Source of the DNA: Lagopus muta
Taxonomy: Eukaryota; Chordata; Aves; Galliformes; Phasianidae
Length of the DNA: 64,000 bases
NCBI RefSeq assembly: GCF_023343835.1
Contig: NC_064439.1
Span: forward strand, 32,748,508 to 32,812,507
Direction of reading: 5' to 3'
Shown: positions 12,696 to 23,500 of the stretch, piece by piece
Layout: each line of letters starts with the position of its first letter
Position numbering within the stretch: position 1 is the first letter of the stretch
Position numbers and translations under genes: made by a program
Notes under the pieces: generated by a model
Told to the model about the DNA's origin: nothing
Database searches by the model: none
The model's input: only the letters and a program-made list of their open reading frames with translations

Positions 12696-12704
12696 TGATG
12701 TAAT
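12696..12704 (+). promoter_or_regulatory. bZIP-like site TGATGTAAT
   Basis: Eight bases after the CRE. The sequence resembles C/EBP-ATF composite or PAR-bZIP sites (TGATGCAAT / TTACGTAA type). It is a degenerate match, listed because of its place between the CRE and the TATA-like element. Confidence 0.4.
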
Positions 12705-12741
12705 GCTTCTCTAAATAGAACGTATTGTAACCTTCCCTCAG

Positions 12742-12805
12742 TCCAACGTGGTTCCTCCGGCCGCGCTGCCGGTCCCGTCCCCGCCGCGCCGCGCTGCGCC
12801 GGGCG
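12742..12805 (+). other. CREB5: CREB5 exon 1, noncoding (inferred start)
   Basis: The right edge is set by a consensus donor: GGGCG then GTAAGT at 12806-12811. The left edge is estimated as about 30 bases after the TATA-like CTAAATAGA at 12711-12719 and is not exact. The segment contains no ATG, so it would be 5' untranslated. It is GC-rich and within the CpG island. Alternatively, transcription starts at several points across the island, or this donor is unused and exon 2 is the first exon. Confidence 0.55.
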
Positions 12806-13335
12806 GTAAGTTCCTAAAAACGCAGGGCTGCCCCGGGAAGGCGCTCGGCGCGGCGCGGCACGGAGCGAGAGCTGCGGGGCTGGGGAAGTGGGGACGCTTT
12901 TCCCCACTGCCGGGAGCCGCACGGGTCGGTGCCCGCCGCCGCCTCCGCTGCTCCGCCGGGACGGTGCGGGGAGAGGGGCGTGCGCGGAGCCGGACGGGGC
13001 AACGTCCGGGGCGGGCATGGCACGGAGCGGGATGCTGCGGGATGGGATGCCGTGCAATGGGATGGGGAAGGGGCGCGGGCAGCGTCTCCCCGAGCGGGAT
13101 GCGGGCGCAGCTCCGCGTCTCCGCGCTTCCCGGCGGTGACAGCTTCCCCGCCGCTTTGCAAAGTTGCGGACGAGTCGGGCGGCCGGGACTCGCAGCCCCT
13201 CCGGTGGGCGCAGAGCTCGGTGCGCCGCCGCTGCCGGAGGGCCGGTGCAACGCTGCTGCTCTGCTTGGGATGCGCTGTCCCCCCGCTGCAGCCGTCCGCC
13301 GCTGCCGGCTCTCACGGGGCTCTCTCTCTCCCCAG
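12806..13335 (+). other. CREB5: CREB5 intron 1 (530 bp, within CpG island)
   Basis: Bounded by GTAAGT at 12806 and a TCTCTCTCTCCCCAG acceptor ending at 13335. It is entirely GC-rich. It holds overlapping open frames on both strands but no independent gene that I can support. Confidence 0.55.
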
Positions 13336-13409
13336 CGAAGTTTGCAGGACGCTCGGAGCTTCGGGAGTATAAGGGGAATACTTGCTAAATTCTGCCTGCT
13401 CTATTATTT

Positions 13410-13422
13410 ATGTCCCGGCATG
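13410..13422 (+). other. Upstream ORF overlapping the CREB5 start (exon 2 part)
   Basis: ATG at 13410-13412 opens a frame shifted by one relative to the CREB5 ATG at 13420. In the spliced message it reads M-S-R-H-D-L and ends at TGA 48645-48647, after the first CREB5 ATG and 10 bases before the second (48658). Its context is weak (T at -3). By known scanning and reinitiation logic it could lower use of the first AUG and favour Met8. That consequence is inferred. Confidence 0.6.
13420..13422 (+). CDS. CREB5: CREB5 start codon (coding part of exon 2)
   Basis: The coding content of this exon is the single codon ATG, immediately followed by the GTGAGT donor. Joining it to 48640 gives ATG ATT TAT GAG GAA TCA AAG ATG, i.e. 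M-I-Y-E-E-S-K-M, the N-terminus I recall for the longest mammalian CREB5 isoform. The context has G at -3 and A at +4 after splicing, which is moderate. The next in-frame Met, Met8 in exon 3, has A at -3 and would start the shorter isoform, seven residues less. Confidence 0.85.
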
Positions 13423-14057
13423 GTGAGTGATCCTTCATCTCCGGGGCTTTCTCGCTTTGAGAGAGGTCGTGCAGAGGCGGGGGTAGGGATAAAGGAACGT
13501 CCCTATGTTAAAGTCCAGAGCGATGTTTGGAGTGCGCTCAGCAGCCCGATGAGATTTCCCTGTTTTGTCGGTGTTTAGCTAGGGGAGGTTCGAGAGGGAA
13601 GAGCGGGCTGCTCAGTGAGGAGCGGCACCTCCGGGCTGCCTTGCGCGGCTCTCAGAGCCCCCAGCCCGGCTCCGTGCTCCGGCCCTTCCCCGTCCGAGCA
13701 GCGCGCTGTGCGTCGGGAGACAGCGGCGGAGGAAAAGTTTATTGTAAGAAAGTGTCACTCAGAAATAAGCCAGAAACCGCGCAGAAAAAGAACTGGGAGT
13801 CGGAGGGTGAGGGCTGGATGCAAGCGCACCGCCTAAATCACGGGACGGGGAACGGGGGGGTTGCTGAAAGACGGTCCGCTTTCAGCAGAAGAGTGTCGTT
13901 GAAAGTCGTCGCTTTGGTATTTTGTAACTTTCATGCGGTGAATGCGGTTGCCGTTTTCAAAAGCTGGAAGTTCTTTAAGAGAAATGGCTGAGATCCTTAT
14001 TTGTGACTCCTTAATCCCGAGGGGAGCTGTGCGGGTCGCAAAGCACCGGGGAGAAGT

Positions 14058-14099
14058 GTGATTAATGATCGGTGATTAGCGATAAGTGATTAGTGGTTT
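14058..14099 (+). repeat. Three 14-bp units each starting GTGATTA
   Basis: GTGATTA begins at 14058, 14072 and 14086, exactly 14 bases apart, with diverged tails. The first unit contains TGATTAAT, the PBX-HOX type site. It lies 0.6 kb after exon 2. It is either a small decayed tandem repeat or a homotypic homeodomain cluster. Confidence 0.7.
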
Positions 14100-14478
14100 T
14101 ATTCAAACTGTTACCTCTGACCAGAAGCACGCATCAGAGGATTAACGGGCTCTTTAGATAAATGCTCATTAGTGGAAGGGGGAAAGCAGAGATAATAGGC
14201 ATGCACACAGGGACAACTTTCTAGGAAAATCAGTCCCGTCTCTGGCATAATAAGCTCTATTAGCAGAGGGGCGCTTTAATTTAAAAGTTGCTTTTATCTT
14301 GTAAATCAAAGATGGATGCAGAAGTTCGCCGCGCTATTATAGCCTAAATTTTCCCATATCCACTAGATGTGGATTATCTCAGTAGTGATACCTTATTAAA
14401 AAAAAAAGAAAAGAAAAGAAAACACACCATGCAAACCAATGGCATCTTTGAGAGCCGCAGCCCCTCATCCCGCGGCAC

Positions 14479-14538
14479 CCGTCCACCCGTCCACCCGTCC
14501 ATCCATCCATCCATCCATCCATCCCTCCATCCCTCCCG
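14479..14538 (+). repeat. CCAT/CCACCCGT microsatellite
   Basis: Three CCACCCGT-like units followed by about six CCAT units and degenerate CCCTCCAT copies, in intron 2 just before a CTCF-like core. Confidence 0.92.
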
Positions 14539-14550
14539 CGGGCGGAGCGA

Positions 14551-14564
14551 ACTAGAGGGCGCAG
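14551..14564 (+). promoter_or_regulatory. Weaker CTCF-like motif downstream of the promoter
   Basis: ACTAGAGGGCGCAG has the core AG-A-GGGCGC but lacks the upstream CC. It has the same orientation as the stronger site at 301 and lies about 1.1 kb after exon 2, next to a CCAT repeat. Confidence 0.35.
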
Positions 14565-16673
14565 CGCTGCGCTGGGTTCTGATGCCAGCAAGTTGCAGCT
14601 TGCGAGGTGTCCTTCAGCACTCCCCACAAAGTTGGTTCCGTGCTGGGTTGGAGGCTAGACAGCGCTACAAGTTTGTAGTCACTTTTTCCACCGTCGGTTA
14701 ATCTGGGGAGTTAAAGGCTATTGGAAAAATTAGGCTCATTTACTCGCAGCCACGGGGAGCGAGGGAGAGGGGCAAACGCCGCAGCCTGGGACCTGACTCC
14801 TGATCGTGCTGTTTTCCACTGCTTTAAAGAAGCCCCGTTCTGATGGCCTTCATTGCTGAAGCCTGAAAGCTCTTGGTAGTTTCCTTCCAGCTATCACTGT
14901 GAAGGGAGCTGGGGTTTTTTATTATTTCTAAAGTCACTAAATAGAAAGAGCAGTTGGCGGTGGTTGAACAAAACGGCTTGGACCCGACTGTGCTCTACAA
15001 ATAATGGTAAGGAGCCTCTTTCTATGATAACTAACTAGGATTTCTCCTTCGTCTGTATCGTGCATGGCTTGTGTAGAACCTGTGCCTACCGCTGCCCACA
15101 GGCTTTGGGACGTTTCTGCTGCCCCATTTGCTTAAATGGGATTTATGTTTGCTTGCATCTGCTGAGATCATAAAAGTTTCAAAACTTTAAATGAAACACT
15201 TGAGTGAACCAGGAAATAGAAATAATGAGTTTACGGCTTAAAAAAAGAAACTGCAGACTCCAGTTGTTACAGTTTTGATTGGAGACTTGCAGACCGATGC
15301 TTGAAATCAGAAGGTTTCACGAGAGCACATATAAAAGGCAATAAGCTCTGTTTGCCACTCTTCGATATTGGTTGCACTCTTCCAGAAGTTAAAATCATGG
15401 TATTTTTAAAGCCTTCTGCATTTTGGATGGTCAGAACCCTCTGTCCCTCATCAAAGCAGACGTTTAGACTTTAGCCTCAATTAACTGAACTCTACCTCTG
15501 CTAATTCAAGCTGAGTTATATAAAGGGAAGCAAACTTTGTATGTGGATGAATAGGAAAAAGAGGAGCGAGATTGTGCTTGCCATTTTATATGTATTTATA
15601 ATACCATTTATCAGAATGACAGGTAAAGAGCAGTACGTGCTTTTTAATTCGATCTTCACTTCCTCACTTTGAGAATCTCAAATATGCTGCAACCGCTCAC
15701 ATTTACCCCGGGCACTTCGGAGGGGTCTTCTGTAAGAGATTACTTCTGGCAGAGCGGGAGTTCACTCTGGAGTTGATAAAGCAGAGGAAATCTCAGATTG
15801 CCTTCAGAAGGTAACTTTAAGTACTGAAACTTCTGGCTTTGTGTGGGCAGAGCCTTCCCTGCCATCAGTGAGAATCACAGAATGATTTGAGACTCAGCAA
15901 CCCGCCTGCTCTGTAAAAACCTGAGACCCCAACCAAGGCAGCAGGGTCTTCAGTATTAGAGGAGCTCCTGAAATGGGTGTTGTTGCTTCTAAAGTGCTTC
16001 ATTTAATCAAAGACATTCCCCCCAGTCTTAGTCAGTCCTTGTCTCTAATTTTTGCTGTTAGCTAACTTTTGGGATTTTCTATGAACCTGTTGCTTTCAGG
16101 ACTTAGTCCTTTCCTTATATCCTATTAGCCATCTTTAAACAAAAATATTTCTGGGCAGGATTTTCCAGTAAAAAAAAGAAAACCATTTCAGCTTTTTAAT
16201 TAGTAAGGACGGTGTGATTTATACTTGGAGCTAAGCAGTACGTTTTCTCAGGGCCCACAAATACGGATTTTTCTTGCAACTTGTTACAAGAGAGCCATGT
16301 TCGGTAGATGCAGCTGCTTGAATCACAGATGCATGTGTGAAGCAACAGGTCTGGCAGTTCTGCTTCGAACATCCAAGCAGTTCTTCTGTTTTGGTGCTGG
16401 CATTCCATATTAACCAATTTAATAAGTAGACATATCTATATAATTAAGAGAGCTTATTTGGCTTAGTGTTTCATGCACTGCACTCTCACTGCACTGAACA
16501 CACATGAGTCCTAGTGGAAATATTTGCAACGCTTAGAGTTTCAGTCAGTCGTGGGCACTCAATGCCAGGGCTGATCAGGGAGCTCCCTGTGTTGCTGCCA
16601 CTTCTGCACCACCTCACAGTGATTCCTGTTGCTTTGCCCCCTCCATCTCACTGTTCATCCCCCGAAAAAGATG

Positions 16674-16712
16674 ATTTATAGATAAACAGTGCTCTAGGGT
16701 TTATCTATAAAT
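16674..16712. repeat. Perfect 14-bp inverted repeat
   Basis: ATTTATAGATAAAC at 16674-16687 and its exact complement GTTTATCTATAAAT at 16699-16712, with an 11-base loop AGTGCTCTAGG. The stem is too short for a microRNA precursor. The arms contain MEF2-like CTATAAATA. Confidence 0.9.
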
Positions 16713-16740
16713 ACCTCTCAAATACCTTCAAATACCTCTC
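16709..16740 (+). repeat. Three tandem AAATACCTCTC units
   Basis: AAATACCTCTC, AAATACCTTC, AAATACCTCTC in direct succession. The first unit overlaps the right arm of the inverted repeat by four bases. Confidence 0.9.
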
Positions 16741-17023
16741 TGTTTTGGGGTCTTCTGCCTCGAAAAATACTTAAAGTTGATCACCAAAGTAATGCAACAT
16801 TCAGAGTAAGAACTATGAGAACACTTTTCCTCTTGTTAAAAATTGCTTCACTGCGTTAAGTTGAAGTTTTGATGGCGTAGTATTCTTTGATACAGACAAA
16901 ACAATGATCTCAGACAGTATCTTACCATGCCGCATTTGAACGTGAGCCATACTGCAGGAGTAAATGCCGAAATCAGCTTTTGTAGACTTGACACGTGAAA
17001 ACAGAGTGCTGTTACGGAAATAC

Positions 17024-17042
17024 TTGTTGTTGTTGTTGTTGT
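17024..17042 (+). repeat. (TTG)n microsatellite
   Basis: About six TTG units in intron 2. Confidence 0.9.
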
Positions 17043-20000
17043 AGTACTCAAAGAAGCAATTCAAATCATCTCAGGTACACATAACAAGCACACATAACGT
17101 ACACACGGCAATTATGGCAGGGATGCAACAAAAGGACTTGTTGGAGCAGAAAGCTGTTGCGCCCTGTTGCATCCAGGAGCTGTTCTGCTGCTCCGCACGC
17201 TGTTTGCTCTCGTTGTGCCTCAGGTTGAAGGGGCAACCCTGGTACTTTCAAATAATACTGTGCCTACTATATTACATTCATGTATTATTTTACTCTGTAA
17301 TTAAAACTGGGGAGAGTCAGCATTTTTTTTATTAGCCGCGACATGGGAAATGCAGCTGTTATTTGGCTTTTGAGAGTTTCAGAAGGGTGGCTTGCACTGC
17401 TTTGTAGGTTTCTAGATGGTGATATCAAATGCTATTTTATAAACACGGGGAGATTTTCCAAGGATTTTGCTGAAGGCTGTAGGATTTTCGAAGTAAAACA
17501 CTGAAAGCTTACTACAATTTCCTTAGCTTAAAAGATGTTTTGCTTTTGGTTCTTGTTTCCATCCCCCCTTTTTTGAGAATTTGTTCCAGAAGTCAGTCAT
17601 GCAACTTCCAAATAGATGCCTCTGAACGTTGCAATTAGCGCTGTTTGTGTAGGTGTCCTGCTTTTTTAATCCATCTTTTGAGGCAGTTGGTGTCACCATC
17701 ATGACACTGTTCCCTGTAAGCGAATGTGAAGGTACGGGGTTCAGCCATAGTGCTGCACTCCGTGGGTGATGGAAAGGGCAACGTCTTTAGAAGAAGAAGG
17801 GAAGAAGGAGATTCAAATTTAATTGGGGGAAAATACTACAAATCCTCTGCTGCCTTTGCCAGAACTGGGAGTCAGTGCTGCTTTTCTTTGGCTTTGAATG
17901 CTTTCGTTACTTACTAGGGTTCCGAGAGCTCTGATAATAACTCAGGATCTGGGCATCGTTTGGTCTCACCCTCAGCTTTCTGCCCCCATAAACTCTACAA
18001 ATGGTTTCTATTGCTTTCTTTTCATTTGCAGTGTTTTCTCAGAGGGTTTTCTTCACATGCCCCCTCTCAGCTTCTCACCAAAGGCTCTGTCTTTGGGTGT
18101 CTCCTTCCCTGAACAGCCCCATGCGTGTTTGGAGGGCTCGCTCACAGTCTCAGCGTATTTGTGTCCTTTGGAGTTTTCTGTCCAAGATTGCTGAGCTTAA
18201 ACCAGTTGAGCTCACTCCCTAAATCTAATACAATAACTATTGGAGAAATGTATTTAATTAGGGCATTTTTTTTTTTCTTGTTTAGAAGGAGAAATGACTT
18301 CTTTACCCATTTCCTTTGTGGCCTTACGCCTTCAGTTACTTGCTGCATGTAACACAGCGTTGTTCAGAGCCATCTTTTCTGAGCTGTTCACAAGTACCCA
18401 GAAGCTACTTTGCCAAAGGTGAGAATTTCCCCTGGACCAGTGATTTCCATATTTAAGATATGAGTTATCTAAATGTAGGTAACATTACTTAGTGTGTATG
18501 CTCAACACAGGGGGCTCTGCAGCACAACAAATGCAATTTGAGATTGGGATTAGAATGTGTTGCATGGAGCTTACTACACCAGTAAGCATTGAAGGCGATG
18601 TTTTTGCATCGCACTCTGTGTATTTTTTGTCATTTATTGTGCTTTAAATCTTTCAGTTCTGGAGTGCTGAGTTGGTATGGTGATTGCCCATGAACCAGTT
18701 CCCCAGTACCACTTGGCCTTAGAAAGCAAAGAAGCCCTCTAAGATACAGGTGATGGTCTTACCAGGTCACTCTGTTGTGCACTGATACTGCAAACCAACT
18801 GCCAGTATCTCAGTGTTGTGTGAACTGGTTTATTTCCAGTCCAAATATACCTCTTACTTAACTTAAAAAATCTTTGTATTTAATAGCAATTGTTAGCTGC
18901 TAGGTGAGGAGCTCCAGGTTGTGAATAGTAAACCCTGCCACAAAGCGATCTACTCTCAACTGATTTTGGCCGGTGGGTTTAAGCTTGGCCTGCTTCTAGT
19001 TTTGGTCAGATCAGTGAATGAGTTTCCCACTTTTAGGAGCCCAGCAGGAACACCAAAGGTCACCTGAGTGTGTGATGGCAAAGCACGTGGAATGTGCTCA
19101 CCCCAAAATGCCTCACTCATAGGAAAATTTTGTTCTTGGAATGGAAGTAGATGTTAATCTGAAAAAACCGAAAACTGAGCAATGGGGTACGGAAAACACC
19201 ATCAATTGCTTTGTTCAGGACTACCTTTTACTACCTGCTATTTAACTTCATTTCTGAGTGAATGTTTTAGGATGAAGAATTTTTTTTTTTATTTAAGATT
19301 TTGTGAGCATCTCAACCATCACAGCACCTTACTTTTTTGTGACGTAGAAAACAGCAACTACAAGCAAAACAACTCCTCTTGCTGGTGATAATTGGTGCAC
19401 CTTTTTTTAAGGTTGACAAGATCTGTGTCTGTACAACTTTCCTTCATTTCCAAGACAGTATCACAGTAAGTGAAAAGAATAGATTTTGTAATTAAAAACA
19501 AGGAATTTTCCTTCTTTTCTCACTTCTATATCCTTAAGTGTGTCTGTGTAGCACTTTAATATTATCTTACACCTGTTGTTAAATGAGGTCAGTGTATGGG
19601 TTTTTTTATTGGCCATGCAATGGAAAGGTTTTAAAAAAGGCCGTGAGGGAAAAAAAATGAATGATGTAGGAACTTACAGACTTTCTAAAATCCTTGTAAT
19701 GCCCTTTTACTCCTCAGTGCAAATAAAGTGGTATATGGGCTCAAGCATAGAAATGGATAAAATTTGAGTAATTGCTGGTTTGACACAAGAAGTGAGAGAA
19801 AGCAGTAATTTAACTGTTTTGATGTATTTGAAAGACAAGTTTCTCTAGACCAGTGGAGAAGATCAAAAGAGTTCGGCTGGGTGAGAAGAATCAGATCTTT
19901 GTGGGTTAAAAAAAAGATCACAGCAGAACCTAATTCTCCACTTACCCCAATACAAACCTGCAGCAGCTCTTTTAACGCGGAATTACAGACAGTTGTATCC

Positions 20001-20044
20001 CTCATTGAGAAGAAACTTAGATTCCTGGGATCTATTCTGCATGC

Positions 20045-20340
20045 AGCCCATTGGCCGGCGCTGTGCAAATCCCAGTAGCAAAGCAGCGGTCTGACACGCC
20101 GCGTTACGGGCGGCTCTTTCCCCAGGATGAACGTGCTTGCAGCTCTCCTTGTCTTGCGGCCACTTTTCAGGGGGCAGGGGGGGATATTGAGAATTCTTAT
20201 TTTGTGCTCAATTAATATTCCTTCCGTGCGCTCTCCTTCCTCTCACGAGCTTTATGTGTGGGTGCGCAGTCTGCACTCTCCATCATCTATCTGTCTGCGT
20301 CTCGCTGCCTGTGACAGTCACCGCTCCGGCCTTGGGCTTG
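20045..20340 (+). promoter_or_regulatory. Candidate intragenic promoter, CpG-enriched
   Basis: CpGs cluster here (GCCGGCG, ACGCCGCGTTACGGGCGG, CCGTGCG, CACCGCTCCGG) in an otherwise CpG-poor intron, with CCATTGG (an inverted CCAAT box), an octamer-like TGCAAAT and a possible donor GTGAGA at 20375. It may be an alternative first exon region of CREB5 or an enhancer. The evidence is only compositional. Confidence 0.3.
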
Positions 20341-20508
20341 CATAGCACAGGGGAAAAGCCTACCAAGATTTCCAGTGAGACGTGGCACTGCTGAATTCCA
20401 TTGCTGATGGGCCTTTTCTTTCTTATTTGTGCTGTTGTCAATTGCGAGGAACACCTCAGCCTGTGGGATTTTGTGTTTTTTTCCTTTTTCTTTTAAAAAA
20501 AGGAGAGT

Positions 20509-20540
20509 GGGAGGGTGTGAGGGGGGAAAAGTGGGGGGGG
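20509..20540 (+). repeat. G-rich tract, G-quadruplex candidate
   Basis: GGGAGGGTGTGAGGGGGG followed by AAAAGT and eight G. It lies on the coding strand of intron 2, about 170 bases after the CpG-enriched block at 20.05-20.34 kb. Confidence 0.65.
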
Positions 20541-23500
20541 AGAAATGGAAAGACAGACAAGTCCCACAGTTTCAGTAATGTTGGTAATAAGGCACAGGAC
20601 ACTTCAGCATCCGGCACTGTTCGCAGCCTGCAAGCAAGAGCAGACAAAGTCTTTCCACAACTGTGAAAAATCTTTTTGCTGCCTGAGCCATACTGATTTC
20701 TTAAAAGATCCATCAAGTGGAAATTTTGACCAAGAAAACCACGGTAAAAAGTGGTAAATAGGCAGCATTGAATGCACAACCCCCCCCCACCTCAAGCCCT
20801 AACGGTATACACTTGCTTTCAATTTTCTTAATGTGACCCAGGATATATGGGGTCAGCTCTGAAACTTCTGAAATCAATACCACTCCATTGACCCCACTGA
20901 AGCTGTGCAGGTGGGGTATGGCCCACCCTCATTTGATAAGGGCATGAGCCAGGCAGCGTCTGCGTGTCACCTTTGTAGGAGGATGCAGTAAAAAGTTTCT
21001 GGCCTTGCAACTGGCTCTGGTGTGGAAAGGTTCTCTGCACCCTTAACAATCCAGAGGTTAATTTATAAAAAAATGAAACAAAACCACAACTATTATTTCA
21101 TTGCCAAACATTTTTAAAAAGCACTATTTATGTAGGGCCTATATAAGCAGACATTGTTTTATGTTCCTTCTGCTGGCTTTGCATTTGACTAAACCATTAT
21201 TCTCAGAGCGCTGCTGTGCTGAGATCATCAACGATGATGGTGTGAAAACAAACAAGTTTTAGCAGGAGAAGTCACTACATAATTTGACAGGGATGGTGTT
21301 GGCATCAAAACATCTACATTAATTTTATCTCTAGTCAAAGCAAACTAAAAATCAAATGGGGAGTGGAAAAAATTCTTAGCTCGAAGGGGGGAAAGGGGCT
21401 TGCAACTGATTCAGCAAGGTGCTGTGTCAAATCAAATGAGGACCTTCCTCAACCTCCATTGAAGTCAGTGGGCGTTGAGGGCACTCGGGGACTGGTGGCA
21501 TTGGGTCCTTTTTCTCTAAAGTTGAGTAGAACTGCTGAGATGAAACTTAATTCCTCGTTATTTCTAACTCCTAGCAAGTTCTTGGGAAAAAAGCTTTTTC
21601 GTTAGAGACTGAGGTACTCTCCATCTCTTCAACAAAGCAGTAAAAAAGTATGTGCTCTGATTGTGAAGCTTTTCAAGGAGTCCTTCAGTACAACAAGCAT
21701 CAAGCCGATATCCTGCACGGACCTTTAAAGATGCAAAAATGCTGCTTCGAAGGAAAACATTTCTGGCTTCAGTTAAGTTATGGAAAATAAGGATACAGAT
21801 GCCTATTTTGTACAATTGAAAATCATCTTTAATGCCTTTAAGGATGATTTTACATTCCTTAATGTAAATTAAACAGCTTTAGGAGCAATGAATGCAGTTA
21901 CATGTAGTCATTTAGGTTTTGTGAAAAGTAAATGTATGTGTTCCCCCCTTTTTTCCCTTCCTCAGTAATTTTTTTTTTTTTAAAATATAAGCACTTGAAA
22001 TCAATGAATCCCAGATGAGTCAATGAACTTAATAACATCCAAAAATTTAGGGGTTCCAGACATTTCGTTTTACTGCAGTAGTGTGGCCATACACTTGAGC
22101 CTCTTACAGGATTATCTAAATTGAGTGAGGCTTGCAGGATACACACTGGAACACTATGAAAGTGTTTCTCCCTCCGTAGCAGTTGGGTTGCTGTGTCCTG
22201 TGTTTCCTCTTTTGCATTGTTCTATATGTTTTTTTTTTTTTTTATCTTGCTGAAAGGCTAGTATCCCAAATTATAAGGGCAGCCTATTTCTAGGCTGTCA
22301 ATCTTCCACTTTTCTGTTCAGCTTTAGTCCATGCGCTGTCAGCCAAATGCTCTTCAGCAGACTGAAAGTTTTTAGGGCCAGAATAAGCTGAGGAGAAATA
22401 TTTTGAGCATTGTAATTAATGCCAAATTAATTTATAACGAGGAGAGTAAGAGATACAACGATGACTGTCTTATGAAACAAGTCATGAAAATAGATTCTTG
22501 TTTTCAGATTTGAATTTTCTAAGTTGGTTTCAGATAGCTTAAATGTAGTGAGTATGCCTTGTGATGAAGAATGGGTTTGGCACACTACATATCATGAGGT
22601 AAAAAGGATGATCCTTTTGTGCCCAATGAAATGCTTCTTCCTTGTCCACCTGCAGACCACCTCTGCTTAAAGCATGGCATGTTTGAGATGGCCTCTAGGG
22701 TGCAAGGTACTGAGAGAACCTCTTCTTTCTTGCCAAGCCCCAGATTAAGCATGGAGGGGATTTCCTCCTGTCTGTGCAGAAGAGGTGGTTGGGCTGCACA
22801 TTTTCTGTAGCCCCATTCCATCCTGAGTTAAAGCCAGCAGCAGATGCCAAAGATAAGGTCAGTACCCTGTGGATGGGAAGGAGTAGAAGCTCTGTGAATA
22901 ATTTTCTTGGTTATGCTGCTGTCTTAGGTTTTTAGGGTCTTCTATTTTAACTTCTTCTTTAGAGGAAATGTGGGTGTCTTAAGTGGAAACCTATTATTGG
23001 GAATTAGCATCTGGTGGAAATTCTGGTAAAAGGTTAGATTTATTTGAATATTCCAAAATGGATTAAAATGGCAATGACCAAGCAATTTACATTTTGTAGG
23101 TATACTTTGTTTATTGTTCTGTAAATTAGTTTATTAATTTTTATCATGAGGTGTCAACTCTTTTGGAGAAGAAATTCTTACTTATTCGTAAGTGTGGAAT
23201 TGCATTTCTTGCAGCTTTTCTTGAATCAAGTGAAGCATTTAATGTCCATGTGATGGCTCTTTAACATGTCTTTTTGAGTGTGCTTTTTGGTGGCTTGATG
23301 GTATGTAGAACATTTCCTTCCTGTACGCCAGCATTTCTAACCAAAATCTGAGTATGTTTGAAACCTTAGCTTATTCACACTTCCTAATCATAATCCCCTT
23401 GGTTTCCTTGTCAGCACCTTTTTGTGGTATTTCTCTGGACACCTCTATCTAATATCTCCAGAGGTTATTCTACAGAGTAACCTTTGACAAGATCTATTAC

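Larger units (their letters stand above)
13336..13422 (+). other. CREB5: CREB5 exon 2: 5' UTR plus start codon
   Basis: An 87-base exon between a strong pyrimidine-rich acceptor (AG at 13334-13335) and a consensus donor GTGAGT at 13423-13428. Its last three bases are the ATG that opens the long CREB5 reading frame. A second ATG at 13410-13412, in another frame, starts a very short upstream ORF. The frame leading into the start codon is open throughout the exon, so no in-frame stop proves the start. The choice rests on the match to the known MIYEESK N-terminus. The TATAAG at 13368 lies inside the exon and is probably not a TATA box. Confidence 0.82.
12371..13460 (+). promoter_or_regulatory. 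CREB5: CpG-island promoter of CREB5
   Basis: Base composition changes abruptly at the end of a CR1 element near 12370 into about 1.1 kb of very GC- and CpG-rich sequence, which fades through about 13850. Sites read directly are a GC box (GGGGCGGGGC) near 12510-12520, an AP-1 site TGACTCA at 12532-12538, CACGTG at 12677-12682 overlapping a full CRE TGACGTCA at 12681-12688, TGATGTAAT at 12696-12704, and an A/T-rich TATA-like CTAAATAGA at 12711-12719. Start of transcription is inferred at about 12740-12750. Many long open frames run through this block on both strands, but they reflect lack of stops in GC-rich DNA, not coding. Confidence 0.85.

Noticed and set aside
12686..13315. 209-codon open frame on the - strand in the same island
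   Set aside because: Low-complexity Arg/Pro/Ala-rich reading of CpG DNA with no recognisable domain or splice structure.
13368..13373. TATAAG in exon 2 as a TATA box
   Set aside because: It lies inside an exon with a strong upstream acceptor, and a start about 30 bases downstream would leave almost no 5' UTR before the ATG.
12748..13578. 276-codon open frame on the + strand through the CpG island
   Set aside because: It begins at GTG rather than ATG, ignores the clear splice sites at 12806, 13335 and 13423, and overlaps equally long frames on the other strand, so it reflects GC-rich DNA with few stops. Its only real coding content is the ATG at 13420.
15870..15896. AGAATCACAGAATGATTTGA as a CR1 end
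   Set aside because: Only about 20 bases resemble the CR1 terminus and the following sequence does not continue the match.
16674..16712. Palindrome as a microRNA precursor
   Set aside because: A 14-base stem with an 11-base loop is too short for a pre-miRNA and the flanks do not extend the pairing.
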